DNA of 64,000 bases from Pricia mediterranea. Its GTDB lineage: Bacteria > Bacteroidota > Bacteroidia > Flavobacteriales > Flavobacteriaceae. A program made the position numbers and the translations under genes. The stretch lies in assembly GCF_032248455.1 (NCBI RefSeq), contig NZ_JAVTTP010000001.1, positions 992,001 to 1,056,000 on the forward strand, in the 5' to 3' direction. Under the pieces are notes generated by a model. It had not been told where the DNA came from. It worked only from the letters and a program-made list of their open reading frames with translations, and made no database searches. Positions 18,953 to 27,122 of the stretch are shown piece by piece (the stretch's first letter is position 1; every line of letters starts with the position of its first letter).

Positions 18953-19753
18953 ATGCTTTGCGCTGATCTTGACGGAACATTGCTTTCTACAAAAAGCGAT
19001 GTGTCGGATGTCACGATATCCGAGATCGGTCGGCTACGCGACAAAATGCGAATTATACTGGTGTCGGCCCGAATGCCAAGAGCCATGCGCTATTTACAGC
19101 GTAGGCTGAACATACAAGACCAGCCAATGGTCTCTTATAACGGTGCTTTGGTACTGCATGGGGACGTGGAAATTTCATCGGCCCTGATCAATATGCCCCA
19201 CCTGTGGAAAATTTATGACCTCGCCGAATCGCAATTCACAAAACTGGGACTTTACCAGAGCGACGAATGGTATGTGGAGGAAAACACCGCGCGGGTGCGC
19301 AAAGAAATCCGACATACTCAAGCCACCCCAGTATTTAGGAATACTCCGGATACGTTGCGAGATTGGGAGGAGCGGAACGTTGGAGCACACAAGGTCATGC
19401 TTATGGGAACTAAGATTACGTCGGATAAACTGTATCCACAGCTTGAAAAAGAATTGGGTGAACAGGTCCATCTGTATCGTTCAAACGATACTTTAATCGA
19501 GATATCGCCGAAATCGGTCTCCAAACTGTCCGCGATCAAAAGTTTGTTGAAGCCGGGCGAGACCCTTTCCGATGTAATCGCCTTCGGGGACAATTACAAT
19601 GATATTGACATGTTGAAGCACTGTGGGTTCGGCGTGGCGGTAGGCAATGCACGACCAGAGGTCAAAGCGGCTGCGGACATCGTCGCACTGCCCAATGTTC
19701 ACGATGGTGTAGCACATTTTATAAAATCCGGGCTCCTAACCCCTAACCTCTAG
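18953..19753 (+). CDS. Cof-type HAD-IIB phosphatase
   Basis: Cytoplasmic haloacid dehalogenase-type phosphatase of 266 residues, probably acting on sugar phosphates or similar small molecules. Motif I is DLDGTLL directly after the start, motif II lies in ILVSARMPR, and motif III/IV is AFGDNYNDIDMLKHCGFGVAVGNA near residue 215. The reading frame stays open back to base 18821, but the family begins at MLCADLDGTLL, so the ATG at 18953 is preferred. The last codons fall in a CCTAACC repeat. The gene ends 7 bases before the DUF819 gene; the two are probably one operon. Confidence 0.9.
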   Translation: MLCADLDGTLLSTKSDVSDVTISEIGRLRDKMRIILVSARMPRAMRYLQRRLNIQDQPMVSYNGALVLHGDVEISSALINMPHLWKIYDLAESQFTKLGLYQSDEWYVEENTARVRKEIRHTQATPVFRNTPDTLRDWEERNVGAHKVMLMGTKITSDKLYPQLEKELGEQVHLYRSNDTLIEISPKSVSKLSAIKSLLKPGETLSDVIAFGDNYNDIDMLKHCGFGVAVGNARPEVKAAADIVALPNVHDGVAHFIKSGLLTPNL

Positions 19754-19760
19754 CAAAATA

Positions 19761-21023
19761 ATGGCCGACCCTTTAATCACCAACGATACGGTAGTATTTG
19801 GACTCCTAGTCCTTTGCCTAGGATTTATTTTTTATACCTCTGCGATAAAGACCGGATTTTGGCGCAGGTTCTATTCCATCGTTCCCGGCGTACTTATGGC
19901 CTACCTCTTGCCGGCTATTTTGGCGAGTACCGGTGTCATTTCGGACCAAACGTCAAACCTCTATTTTATGGCAAGCCGATACCTCTTGCCGGCTGCATTG
20001 GTCTTGATGACCTTAAGTATTGACTTGAAAGCTATATCGAACTTGGGCAGCAAGGCCCTAATAATGTTTTTGACCGGTACGGGAGGTATCATTATCGGTG
20101 GCCCCATCGCTATACTCATCGTTTCCATTTTTTCGCCTGCAACGGTTGGCGGCAACGATTTTGATGCGGTATGGAGGGGACTCTCCACCATCGCGGGCAG
20201 TTGGATCGGGGGCGGTGCGAACCAAGCGGCCATGTTAGAGATATTTAAGTACAACCCCAATGAATACGGAAAAATGGTGCTGGTCGATATTGTCATCGCC
20301 AATATTTGGATGGCCGTCATTCTGTTCGGGGTGGGCAGAAGTGTCAGAATCGACAAATGGCTAAAAGCGGATAACTCGGCCATCGAAACCTTAAAGGTAA
20401 AAGTGACCGAATTTGCTGAAAAGATCGCACGGATTCCTACTTTGAGCGATTATATTTTGATGCTATCCATTGCCTTTACGGCAACCGGTATCGCTCATTT
20501 TTTCGGGGATAAAATTAGTGATTATCTTATCGCGAACATCGCGCAGGTTGCCGATGCCTCAAACTTTCTTTCCTTTCTAGGTTCCGGTTTCTTTTGGATG
20601 GTTGTATTGGCAACTGCCCTTGGAATTGCACTTTCATTTACCAAAGTAAAGAATTACGAAGGGGCAGGTGCCAGTAAAATCGGAAGTGTGTTCATTTATA
20701 TTCTAGTGGCGACCATAGGTATGAAAATGGATTTGGGAAGGGTATTGGAAAATCCGGGGCTTCTGGTCGTAGGATTTGTCTGGATTTCCATCCACGCGGG
20801 TCTCCTTATTTTGGTCGCAAAACTCATCAAAGCGCCTTATTTCTTCCTAGCCGTTGGCAGTCAGGCCAATGTGGGCGGGGCAGCTTCGGCACCGATCGTT
20901 GCGGCTGAATTCCATCCGTCTTTAACCTCCGTAGGCGTACTACTTGCCGTTTTCGGATATGTGGTCGGAACGGGCGGAGCCTTGCTATGTACCTATTTAA
21001 TGGAGGTGGCCGCTACCATGTAA
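19761..21023 (+). CDS. DUF819 family inner-membrane protein
   Basis: Polytopic inner-membrane protein of 420 residues with about 11-12 hydrophobic helices arranged as two similar halves. DUF819 features include the glycine-rich segments FLTGTGGIIIGGPIA and AGSWIGGGANQAAM in the first half and VGSQANVGGAASAPIVAAE in the second, suggestive of a transporter with inverted repeats. Substrate unknown. It starts 7 bases after the HAD phosphatase gene, so co-transcription is likely, and a terminator lies about 145 bases downstream, beyond a tiny convergent ORF. Confidence 0.87.
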   Translation: MADPLITNDTVVFGLLVLCLGFIFYTSAIKTGFWRRFYSIVPGVLMAYLLPAILASTGVISDQTSNLYFMASRYLLPAALVLMTLSIDLKAISNLGSKALIMFLTGTGGIIIGGPIAILIVSIFSPATVGGNDFDAVWRGLSTIAGSWIGGGANQAAMLEIFKYNPNEYGKMVLVDIVIANIWMAVILFGVGRSVRIDKWLKADNSAIETLKVKVTEFAEKIARIPTLSDYILMLSIAFTATGIAHFFGDKISDYLIANIAQVADASNFLSFLGSGFFWMVVLATALGIALSFTKVKNYEGAGASKIGSVFIYILVATIGMKMDLGRVLENPGLLVVGFVWISIHAGLLILVAKLIKAPYFFLAVGSQANVGGAASAPIVAAEFHPSLTSVGVLLAVFGYVVGTGGALLCTYLMEVAATM

Positions 21024-21030
21024 TGGAAAT

Positions 21031-21123
21031 TTACCCCTTATCGTTGGATAAGAACAGAGCCAAAAGACATGCCATGACAAAACAAATCGCAAAAAAACAG
21101 AAGAGAACGATATAGTTGTTCAT
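21031..21123 (-). CDS. 30-residue single-helix membrane protein (candidate)
   Basis: A complete minus-strand ORF, ATG to TAA, encodes 30 residues. After MNNY comes an uninterrupted run of about 22 hydrophobic residues containing three cysteines, and the tail LSNDKG is polar. This is the shape of small single-span subunits such as KdpF or CydX, but it shows no match I recognise to a named family. It lies just after the DUF819 stop, convergent to it, without a clear promoter. Real expression is uncertain. Confidence 0.45.
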   Translation of the reverse strand: MNNYIVLFCFFAICFVMACLLALFLSNDKG

Positions 21124-21166
21124 AAGTAGGAATTTTCCACCAATCTATGGAAATTTTCGTTTTTTC

Positions 21167-21187
21167 CCGATTTTGGATCGGTTTTTT
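21167..21187 (+). terminator. Terminator downstream of HAD/DUF819
   Basis: Stem CCGAT / ATCGG (21167-21171 with 21177-21181), TTTGG loop, then six T. It reads on the plus strand. The remaining sequence up to 21404 holds no gene. Confidence 0.65.
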
Positions 21188-21404
21188 CGATGAAAGTAGG
21201 CATTCGCTTGACAACTCGCAGCGCTGGTTGCCGTTAAACGAGGATGTGAATTTTAAAGTCGGATTGAGGTAGCACCATCGAAAAATTTAGGATATTTGCG
21301 GAATGGAATTTCGGAAATCCAACCTGAATTAGGCATCAATCGGAGCAACCCGGTCGCCTTTAAATTTCTAACGTTCCCGTTTTCTTAATCAGACCATCCC
21401 CAAA

Positions 21405-22121
21405 ATGAAAAGAACACTACTATTTTTCCTGCTTCCGGCGGTATTGATGCTAGCCTGCGATAGCGATACATCAGAGCGAACCATGTTCGTGACCGGAAAG
21501 GTCAAAGGCCTAAAAAAAGGAACCCTGTACCTCCAACACCTCTCCGATTCCAAGTTGGTATCGGTTGATTCGTTACAGATTGATGGTGATGGCGGCTTTA
21601 ACTTTAAGACGGAATTGGAGAGCCCTGAAATCTTCTATCTGTACCTCGACAAAAAAGACAACAACGACATCAACGATCGAATCACTTTTTTTGGTGAGCC
21701 CGGGACGATTACCATCAACACGGCTTGGAACACGTTTGATACCAAAGCTAAGATCGAGGGCTCCAAGACTCAAAAGAAACTGGAGGAGTACCAAAAAACC
21801 ATGTCCCGCTTCAATTTAAAAAATCTGGAGCTGGTACGAAATGCAACAGAACGACAATCTGAATTGGACTCCCTACAATTGGATTCCATCCAAGACTTGA
21901 GCGATAGAAACGTAAAGCGGGGCTACGCCTACGCTCTGAACTTTGCGCTGAATAACAATGACTCCTACATCGCCCCCTACATCGCCCTTAACGAGGTGCC
22001 GGACGCCAACATCGTGTATCTGGATTCCATTTACGGGTCACTTACCTCCGAGGTCGCCGAGTCGAAGTACGGCACTGCACTGAAGGCTTATTTGGAGAAA
22101 GCGAAGAATTCCGGAGAATAG
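21405..22121 (+). CDS. DUF4369 lipoprotein
   Basis: Predicted lipoprotein of 238 residues, lipobox LMLAC at Cys18. Residues 25-125 form a DUF4369 beta domain (FVTGKVKGLKKGTLYLQHL, IDGDGGFNFKTELESPEIFYLYLD). In Bacteroidota this domain is often fused to a thioredoxin-like domain, which is absent here: the remaining 110 residues are helical and charged, with no CxxC. A periplasmic redox-related or binding role can only be guessed. Stand-alone gene. Confidence 0.85.
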   Translation: MKRTLLFFLLPAVLMLACDSDTSERTMFVTGKVKGLKKGTLYLQHLSDSKLVSVDSLQIDGDGGFNFKTELESPEIFYLYLDKKDNNDINDRITFFGEPGTITINTAWNTFDTKAKIEGSKTQKKLEEYQKTMSRFNLKNLELVRNATERQSELDSLQLDSIQDLSDRNVKRGYAYALNFALNNNDSYIAPYIALNEVPDANIVYLDSIYGSLTSEVAESKYGTALKAYLEKAKNSGE

Positions 22122-22249
22122 GCATATTTCTCGAGCAAGGCATCGGTTAAAAGTTCTTTATAATCTTGATCGGAATCCGGGAATTGCACAGAGCCCGCCA
22201 GTTCTTCAACAAATGGATGGAATATCTTGGGGCTTCAGTAAATTGCCTC

Positions 22250-23026
22250 TCAAGGCATCAAAGCTACCTTGAAGGTCTGCGCCTTGTTATCCAAGTACCG
22301 AAAGCCCTCGTGCAGGTTTCGCTGTTCGACGGTATAGGGGTAAAAGGTGATGGGCTCGATACAGACCATATTGCGAACCTCCGTCCACAACATAAAATTG
22401 CCAAAGTCCTTTGTCTTAATTTGAAGTTGGCGTTCTCCATCTTTCAGTAGGATGTCTTCACAATTAGGGACTTCCATAGCGCGACTTCCTACGGCTAGTA
22501 CCTCATCAAGCCCAATATTCTTTTTGCCCGCTACGATAACGGGGTCTGCGGAATACAGTTTAAAGGCAGGATGATAGCCCAACATAAAGGGACTATCGCG
22601 TTCCCCGGAAACGATAAAGGTTATTTCGAGGCCCGATTCCGTCAATAGGAACTGTTTTTGAAACAGGAAATCGTAGGTCCAAAACAAATATTCCTTGTTG
22701 GATTTCTCCGGATACTTCGAGTTCTTGACCTGGGTACGCGCTTCGTATTTTTTCTTGAAAACAACTTCCGTGCCTGTCTGGGAAACCAGTTCGTAATCCA
22801 TTTCCCGCAACAGACCGTGTTGATCCTGGATAGCGATATCCTTAGGGGTCTGTACCTGAAACTCAGCTTTCGAGGTGGGGCCGATAATCGGGAACATCTC
22901 AGTATCGGAGTTCCGCCAACCGGGACTTCCCTTTTGATGGATGTATTCGTGGCCATCGACTTGATAGCTCACCAGTTCCCCGGCATCGATGCCTACCTTT
23001 TGATCGAGTAATTCTAGTGTAATCAT
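22250..23026 (-). CDS. Aldose 1-epimerase family protein (mutarotase-like)
   Basis: Cytoplasmic protein of 258 residues with the galactose-mutarotase fold: N-terminal LVSYQVDGHEYIHQKGSPGWRNSDTEM-like segment, the catalytic-histidine region MLGYHPAFKLY near residue 156, and NFMLWTE...VCIEPITFYPY, in which a glutamate would be the general base. It belongs to the shorter LacX-like branch, whose substrates may be hexose phosphates or unusual sugars. It starts 4 bases after the M20 peptidase gene, so the two are co-transcribed, although no common pathway is apparent. Confidence 0.87.
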   Translation of the reverse strand: MITLELLDQKVGIDAGELVSYQVDGHEYIHQKGSPGWRNSDTEMFPIIGPTSKAEFQVQTPKDIAIQDQHGLLREMDYELVSQTGTEVVFKKKYEARTQVKNSKYPEKSNKEYLFWTYDFLFQKQFLLTESGLEITFIVSGERDSPFMLGYHPAFKLYSADPVIVAGKKNIGLDEVLAVGSRAMEVPNCEDILLKDGERQLQIKTKDFGNFMLWTEVRNMVCIEPITFYPYTVEQRNLHEGFRYLDNKAQTFKVALMP

Positions 23027-23030
23027 AATT

Positions 23031-24335
23031 TTAGTCCTGATTAATAAGCCGATAGATCAAGACCGCCGTACGTTTGGTCAAGGCCTCTATCGTATTAAGG
23101 TTCACGGTCTCATCGGGAGTATGCGCCCCGGTTCCCATCGTTCCCAGGCCATCAAGGGCATCGACGTATTCGGCCACGAACGAAGTGTCGGCCGCCCCGC
23201 GTTTTCCGGGGTCGTAGGCCAAGACCTCGCCCTGGCCCAGATCGCGACTGACTTGGTCAAGTTGATCCAAAAGGGCCCGGTTGCCCTCACTGGGCTCCAT
23301 AGCGGGATAACTGTCGGTGAAACTTATTTGTGCGGAAGTGTGGGGCAGATTTTTCGCCACGATTTCCCGCATTTTACTACGTGCCTTCTCTTTCTGTTCT
23401 TCAGAGATAAATCGGAGTCCGCCTTTGACCACCGCCGTCTGCGCGACTACATTACTTTTTCCAAAGGCATTGCCTTTACCTTTCTTGGGATCGTAGTCTA
23501 CAAAAGTGCCGCCCAGCAATACGCCGGGATTGAAAGTCAAAAACTCCTCTCCCTTGACTTTCTCGTAAAAGCCGTTCAGGATGCGCGACATCTCGAAAAT
23601 AGCTCCAGCCCCGACATCGGTACTGAACACCCCCGATGAATGGGCCCGCTTGCCCTCTACCTCGACCTCCCAGCCCGAAGCCCCTCTGCGTGCCACGGTA
23701 GCGTAGTTAAAGCCCGTGGAGGTCTCGAACCCCAGGGCGATATCGCTACGTTCGGCAGCGCTTATCAAATCTTTTCGACTAATGCTCAAAGGTTTTCCGG
23801 CACTCTCCTCATCCCCGGTGAAGGCAACTATAATTTGGGCGTCATTGAGCAGTCCGTTCTCCCGGAGCGCCTTCAGGGCATACAATATGATGACATCGCC
23901 GCCCTTCATATCATTTCCGCCCGGAGCGTGGGCGATACTGTCATTGACCTTCTCGAAGGTCTGAAAGGGACTATCCTCTTCAAAAACCGTATCCAAATGT
24001 CCGATCAGCAATAACTTTCTTCCCTTGTTTCCCCCAATTTCGGCGAAAAGATGCCCAGCACGGTTGAGTTCTTCAGGCATGTCAATCCATGAGGTGGTAA
24101 AGCCGATTTTATCGAATTCTTTCCGAAACACCGCTCCCACCCGCTTTACACCTTCGGTATTCAAGGTACCACTATTGATGTTCACCACTTTCTCCAAAAA
24201 TGAAATGGCATCCGGATTGTTCGTTTCTACGCTCTTTACCAATTTCTTCTCGGCACGCGATAGTTTTTGGGCGTTGAGGCCGGTAACGCAGGTGACAAGC
24301 GCTATGGCAAAAATGAAACCTTTTCTCATAATCAT
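23031..24335 (-). CDS. Exported M20-family metallo-hydrolase
   Basis: Secreted zinc peptidase or amidohydrolase of 434 residues with a signal peptide ending GLNAQ (about residue 22). Metal ligands and catalytic residues of the M20/M25/M40 family are visible in LIGHLDTVFEED (H, D), PGGNDMKGGDVI (D), AFTGDEESAGKP (catalytic and metal Glu) and the C-terminal GTGAHTPDETV (H). It is close to carboxypeptidase G2-type enzymes. An alternative ATG lies two codons inside (24329). The mutarotase gene follows after 4 bases. Confidence 0.9.
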   Translation of the reverse strand: MIMRKGFIFAIALVTCVTGLNAQKLSRAEKKLVKSVETNNPDAISFLEKVVNINSGTLNTEGVKRVGAVFRKEFDKIGFTTSWIDMPEELNRAGHLFAEIGGNKGRKLLLIGHLDTVFEEDSPFQTFEKVNDSIAHAPGGNDMKGGDVIILYALKALRENGLLNDAQIIVAFTGDEESAGKPLSISRKDLISAAERSDIALGFETSTGFNYATVARRGASGWEVEVEGKRAHSSGVFSTDVGAGAIFEMSRILNGFYEKVKGEEFLTFNPGVLLGGTFVDYDPKKGKGNAFGKSNVVAQTAVVKGGLRFISEEQKEKARSKMREIVAKNLPHTSAQISFTDSYPAMEPSEGNRALLDQLDQVSRDLGQGEVLAYDPGKRGAADTSFVAEYVDALDGLGTMGTGAHTPDETVNLNTIEALTKRTAVLIYRLINQD

Positions 24336-24638
24336 ATCATTGTATTTTTTTTATTATCCGTTCTGAGAGTTAAATCCGATGTAGGACTGTAAGACTTAGA
24401 ACAAAGACTAAAAAAAGAGAATGCCTATCCGTTCAGTAGCCTACAGAAGGTTTTTGTCACCTTGAGTGCCCGTCAGTCCGTCCCTCCCTTGCCGAATTGT
24501 GCGGGTGTCCCGTTTAGGCGGGAACGAATTTTTCGGGCTGGCAGTCAAGGGCTTAGATGAAAATGTCTCGACCGACAGCCTGTGCTGCATGATAGAGTCG
24601 AATCGGCTGTCGAAGTACTCGACACGACACTTTTCAAA
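24336..24638. other. Repeat-rich intergenic region with palindromic element
   Basis: No gene. It carries GTAGGAC/TAAGAC words (24379-24411), a GTCACCTTGAGTGCCCG-like segment (24457-24473), a CCCG-CGGG hairpin (24508-24523), and an exact 8-bp inverted repeat CGACAGCC / GGCTGTCG (24573-24580 with 24605-24612) next to CTCGAC words. Together these look like a worn copy of the palindromic GTCACC...CTCGAC element common between Bacteroidota genes. Confidence 0.45.
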
Positions 24639-25619
24639 CTACTCCACAAATCCCTGCTTCCGCATCCAAGCCTCGTTGAACATTTTTCCAACATACCGGC
24701 TACCATGGTCATGAAACAACACAACGACAACATCGTCTTCGCTAAAATTATCCTTGAGCTGCAAAAGGCCTTTAATGGCCGCCCCAGCGGAGTTGCCCAA
24801 AAAGAAACCTTCCTCCCTGGCCAGGCGCTGCGTGTATAGGGCGGCATCTTTATCGGTCACCTTGGTGAAACCATCGATGATATCAAAATTTACGTTTTTA
24901 GGAAGGATGTCTTCGCCGATACCCTCGGTGGTATAAGGATAAATCTCGTTTTCGTCAAAAATGCCCGTCTCATGGTACTTTTTGAACACAGATCCATAGG
25001 TATCGACCCCCCAGACCTTGATATCGGGATTTTTGGATTTCAGAAATTTCCCGACGCCCGAAACCGTACCTCCCGTGCCGACCCCCACCACAAAATGGGT
25101 AATTTTACCATCGGTCTGTTCCCAAATTTCGGGACCTGTGCTTAAGAAATGGGCTTTCGTATTCGAAAGATTGTCATACTGGTTCACGTACCAAGCCCCG
25201 GGAATTTCTTCGGCCAGGCGCCGTGCCGTAGAATAGTAACTTCTCGGGTCTTCAGGTGCGACATCGGTAGGACAAACATGCACCTCGGCCCCCATCGCCT
25301 TCAAGATGTCGATTTTTTCTTGGGATTGCTTGTCGCTAATGACGCAAATAAGCCGATAGCCTTTCACGATTGCCGCCAAGGCGAGACCCATGCCGGTATT
25401 CCCGGAGGTACCCTCTACAATCGTCCCCCCAGGTTTAAGGTGCCCCGCTTCCTCGGCATCCTCGACAATCTGTAGGGCCATACGATCCTTCACCGAATTC
25501 CCCGGATTAAAGGTTTCGTACTTCGCTAGGACGAGACAGGGCAGTTCGACGGTCAACTTGTTCATTTTCACCAAGGGCGTGTTCCCAATGGTTTCCAGTA
25601 TGTTTTCTGCGTATTTCAT
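24639..25619 (-). CDS. PLP-dependent cysteine synthase / cystathionine beta-synthase-like protein
   Basis: Fold-type II PLP enzyme of 326 residues, cytoplasmic. The PLP lysine sits in NPGNSVKDRMA near residue 43, the substrate loop is EGTSGNTGMGLALA, and the phosphate-binding loop is GVGTGGTVSGVG near residue 184. The sequence EGIGEDILPKNVNFDIIDGF resembles cystathionine beta-synthase more than CysK, but there are no C-terminal CBS domains. It could make cysteine from O-acetylserine or cystathionine from serine plus homocysteine. It follows a LolC/E-like permease gene on the same strand by 72 bases. Confidence 0.88.
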   Translation of the reverse strand: MKYAENILETIGNTPLVKMNKLTVELPCLVLAKYETFNPGNSVKDRMALQIVEDAEEAGHLKPGGTIVEGTSGNTGMGLALAAIVKGYRLICVISDKQSQEKIDILKAMGAEVHVCPTDVAPEDPRSYYSTARRLAEEIPGAWYVNQYDNLSNTKAHFLSTGPEIWEQTDGKITHFVVGVGTGGTVSGVGKFLKSKNPDIKVWGVDTYGSVFKKYHETGIFDENEIYPYTTEGIGEDILPKNVNFDIIDGFTKVTDKDAALYTQRLAREEGFFLGNSAGAAIKGLLQLKDNFSEDDVVVVLFHDHGSRYVGKMFNEAWMRKQGFVE

Positions 25620-25644
25620 AGAATTGTGGACTAGTGTATTGGCG

Positions 25645-25690
25645 ACTCCTAAACTGATAAACCTACAAACTCAACCAATAAACTCAATTA
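25645..25690. repeat. ATAAACTC / CTAAACTGATAAACC word repeat
   Basis: Three to five copies of an 8-base word (ATAAACTC, ATAAACCT, AAACTCAAC) reach to the stop codon of the permease gene. Sister tracts occur at 11349, 32915 and 43401. Confidence 0.5.
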
Positions 25691-25691
25691 A

Positions 25692-26933
25692 TCATTCAAA
25701 CTTGATGGCCTTAACCGGTGTAATTTTGGTAATAATGTAAGAGGGCACCAATAACATCAGAAGACACAATACCAAAACTCCGATATTTAATAAAACTATG
25801 GTAATGCTATCGATGTGAACGGGGACGTAATCGATATAATATTCCTGTGGATTGGGGAATTTAAGAATTTTAAACCGATTTTGGATCCATATCGCCCCTA
25901 GTCCAATGGAATTGCCCCATACCAGTCCGATACCGATCAGGTAGGCGGCATTGTACAGAAAAACTTTTCGTATGCTCCAGTTTGCCGTGCCGAGGGCTTT
26001 GAGGATACCAATCATTTGGGTCCGCTCCAAGATCAGCACCAAGAGGGCGGTAATCATATTAAATCCGCTGACAATGATGACAATTCCGATAATCAGGAAG
26101 ATGTTAAAGTCGAACAGACCGATCCACTCGAATATTTTATAATATTTGTCGATGATGGTTTGGGTATCCAACGAGGAGAGGGTCTTCCCGTATATTTCCT
26201 TGCTTTTCGCCTCGATATCATCGAAACTATCCAAAAAAACCTCAAAATTTCCAACTTGATCGGCATCCCATTGGTTCATCCGCTGAATATGACGTATGTC
26301 GGCAAAAACGTAGAGTCCATCAAACTCTTCAAAACCGCTATCATAGAGTCCCGTTATGGTAAACTTTCGCTGGTTGGGCAATTTGTCGACACTATCATCC
26401 TTCAAGAAAAAAGAAAAGAACGAATCACCCGTCTCAAGATGCAGACGCTTCGCCATCAAACGGGACATCAACACCTCATTGTTCAATTTTCCGGAATAAT
26501 CAGGTAATTTGCCATCGACCAGGTATTCCTCAAAAACGGACCAGTTATAGTCGCTGCCGACGCCCTTGGCGATGATGCCTTCGAAGGTGTCCTCAGTTCG
26601 GATAATGCCGCCCTTGCTCGCCACTGCTTGCACGTTCGCAATTCCATCGACAGATTTGAATTCCGGATAGAACTCCTGATCCAAAGATACCGGCACCACA
26701 GACACATCGGATGCATTGTTGTCGTAGTTCGATATCTGGATGTGGCCGTTGAACGCGGATACTTTCTCGCGGATTTTATATTTAAGTCCCACTCCCGTAG
26801 CAATGGCGACCAGCATCATGATTACCCCCATGGCGATGGCGGCAATCGCTATTTTTATTATCGGCGCAGAAATACTACTTTTATGCGCCGCACCTTTGAT
26901 AAGGCGTTTGGCCAGAAAATATTCAAAATTCAA
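25692..26933 (-). CDS. LolC/LolE-type ABC transporter permease (FtsX superfamily)
   Basis: Inner-membrane protein of 413 residues: an N-terminal membrane helix near residues 22-48, a MacB-type periplasmic domain (about residues 50-260), then three FtsX helices (about 275-300, 325-350, 375-400). This is the arrangement of LolC/E, which extract lipoproteins for transfer to the outer membrane; the start NFEYFLAKRLIKG is typical of the Bacteroidota branch. The start codon is TTG at 26933 (a stop lies just upstream in frame). No ATPase partner is adjacent, as is common for this group. Confidence 0.87.
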   Translation of the reverse strand: MNFEYFLAKRLIKGAAHKSSISAPIIKIAIAAIAMGVIMMLVAIATGVGLKYKIREKVSAFNGHIQISNYDNNASDVSVVPVSLDQEFYPEFKSVDGIANVQAVASKGGIIRTEDTFEGIIAKGVGSDYNWSVFEEYLVDGKLPDYSGKLNNEVLMSRLMAKRLHLETGDSFFSFFLKDDSVDKLPNQRKFTITGLYDSGFEEFDGLYVFADIRHIQRMNQWDADQVGNFEVFLDSFDDIEAKSKEIYGKTLSSLDTQTIIDKYYKIFEWIGLFDFNIFLIIGIVIIVSGFNMITALLVLILERTQMIGILKALGTANWSIRKVFLYNAAYLIGIGLVWGNSIGLGAIWIQNRFKILKFPNPQEYYIDYVPVHIDSITIVLLNIGVLVLCLLMLLVPSYIITKITPVKAIKFE

Positions 26934-27122
26934 TCCGAGGTTTTTACGGTACTATGGTAAAATATTTTATAGGTATGCAAACACATCAACCTGTTAAGTA
27001 GGGAAAAGAACTTTTCGATCCCGTTCCGCACTAATGGAATGGTTCGGCAACCCTAAGGTAATTATCAAAACCCGACGCTAAAATAATATCATTAAGCTAA
27101 CAGCGCATATTTCGATCAGGTC

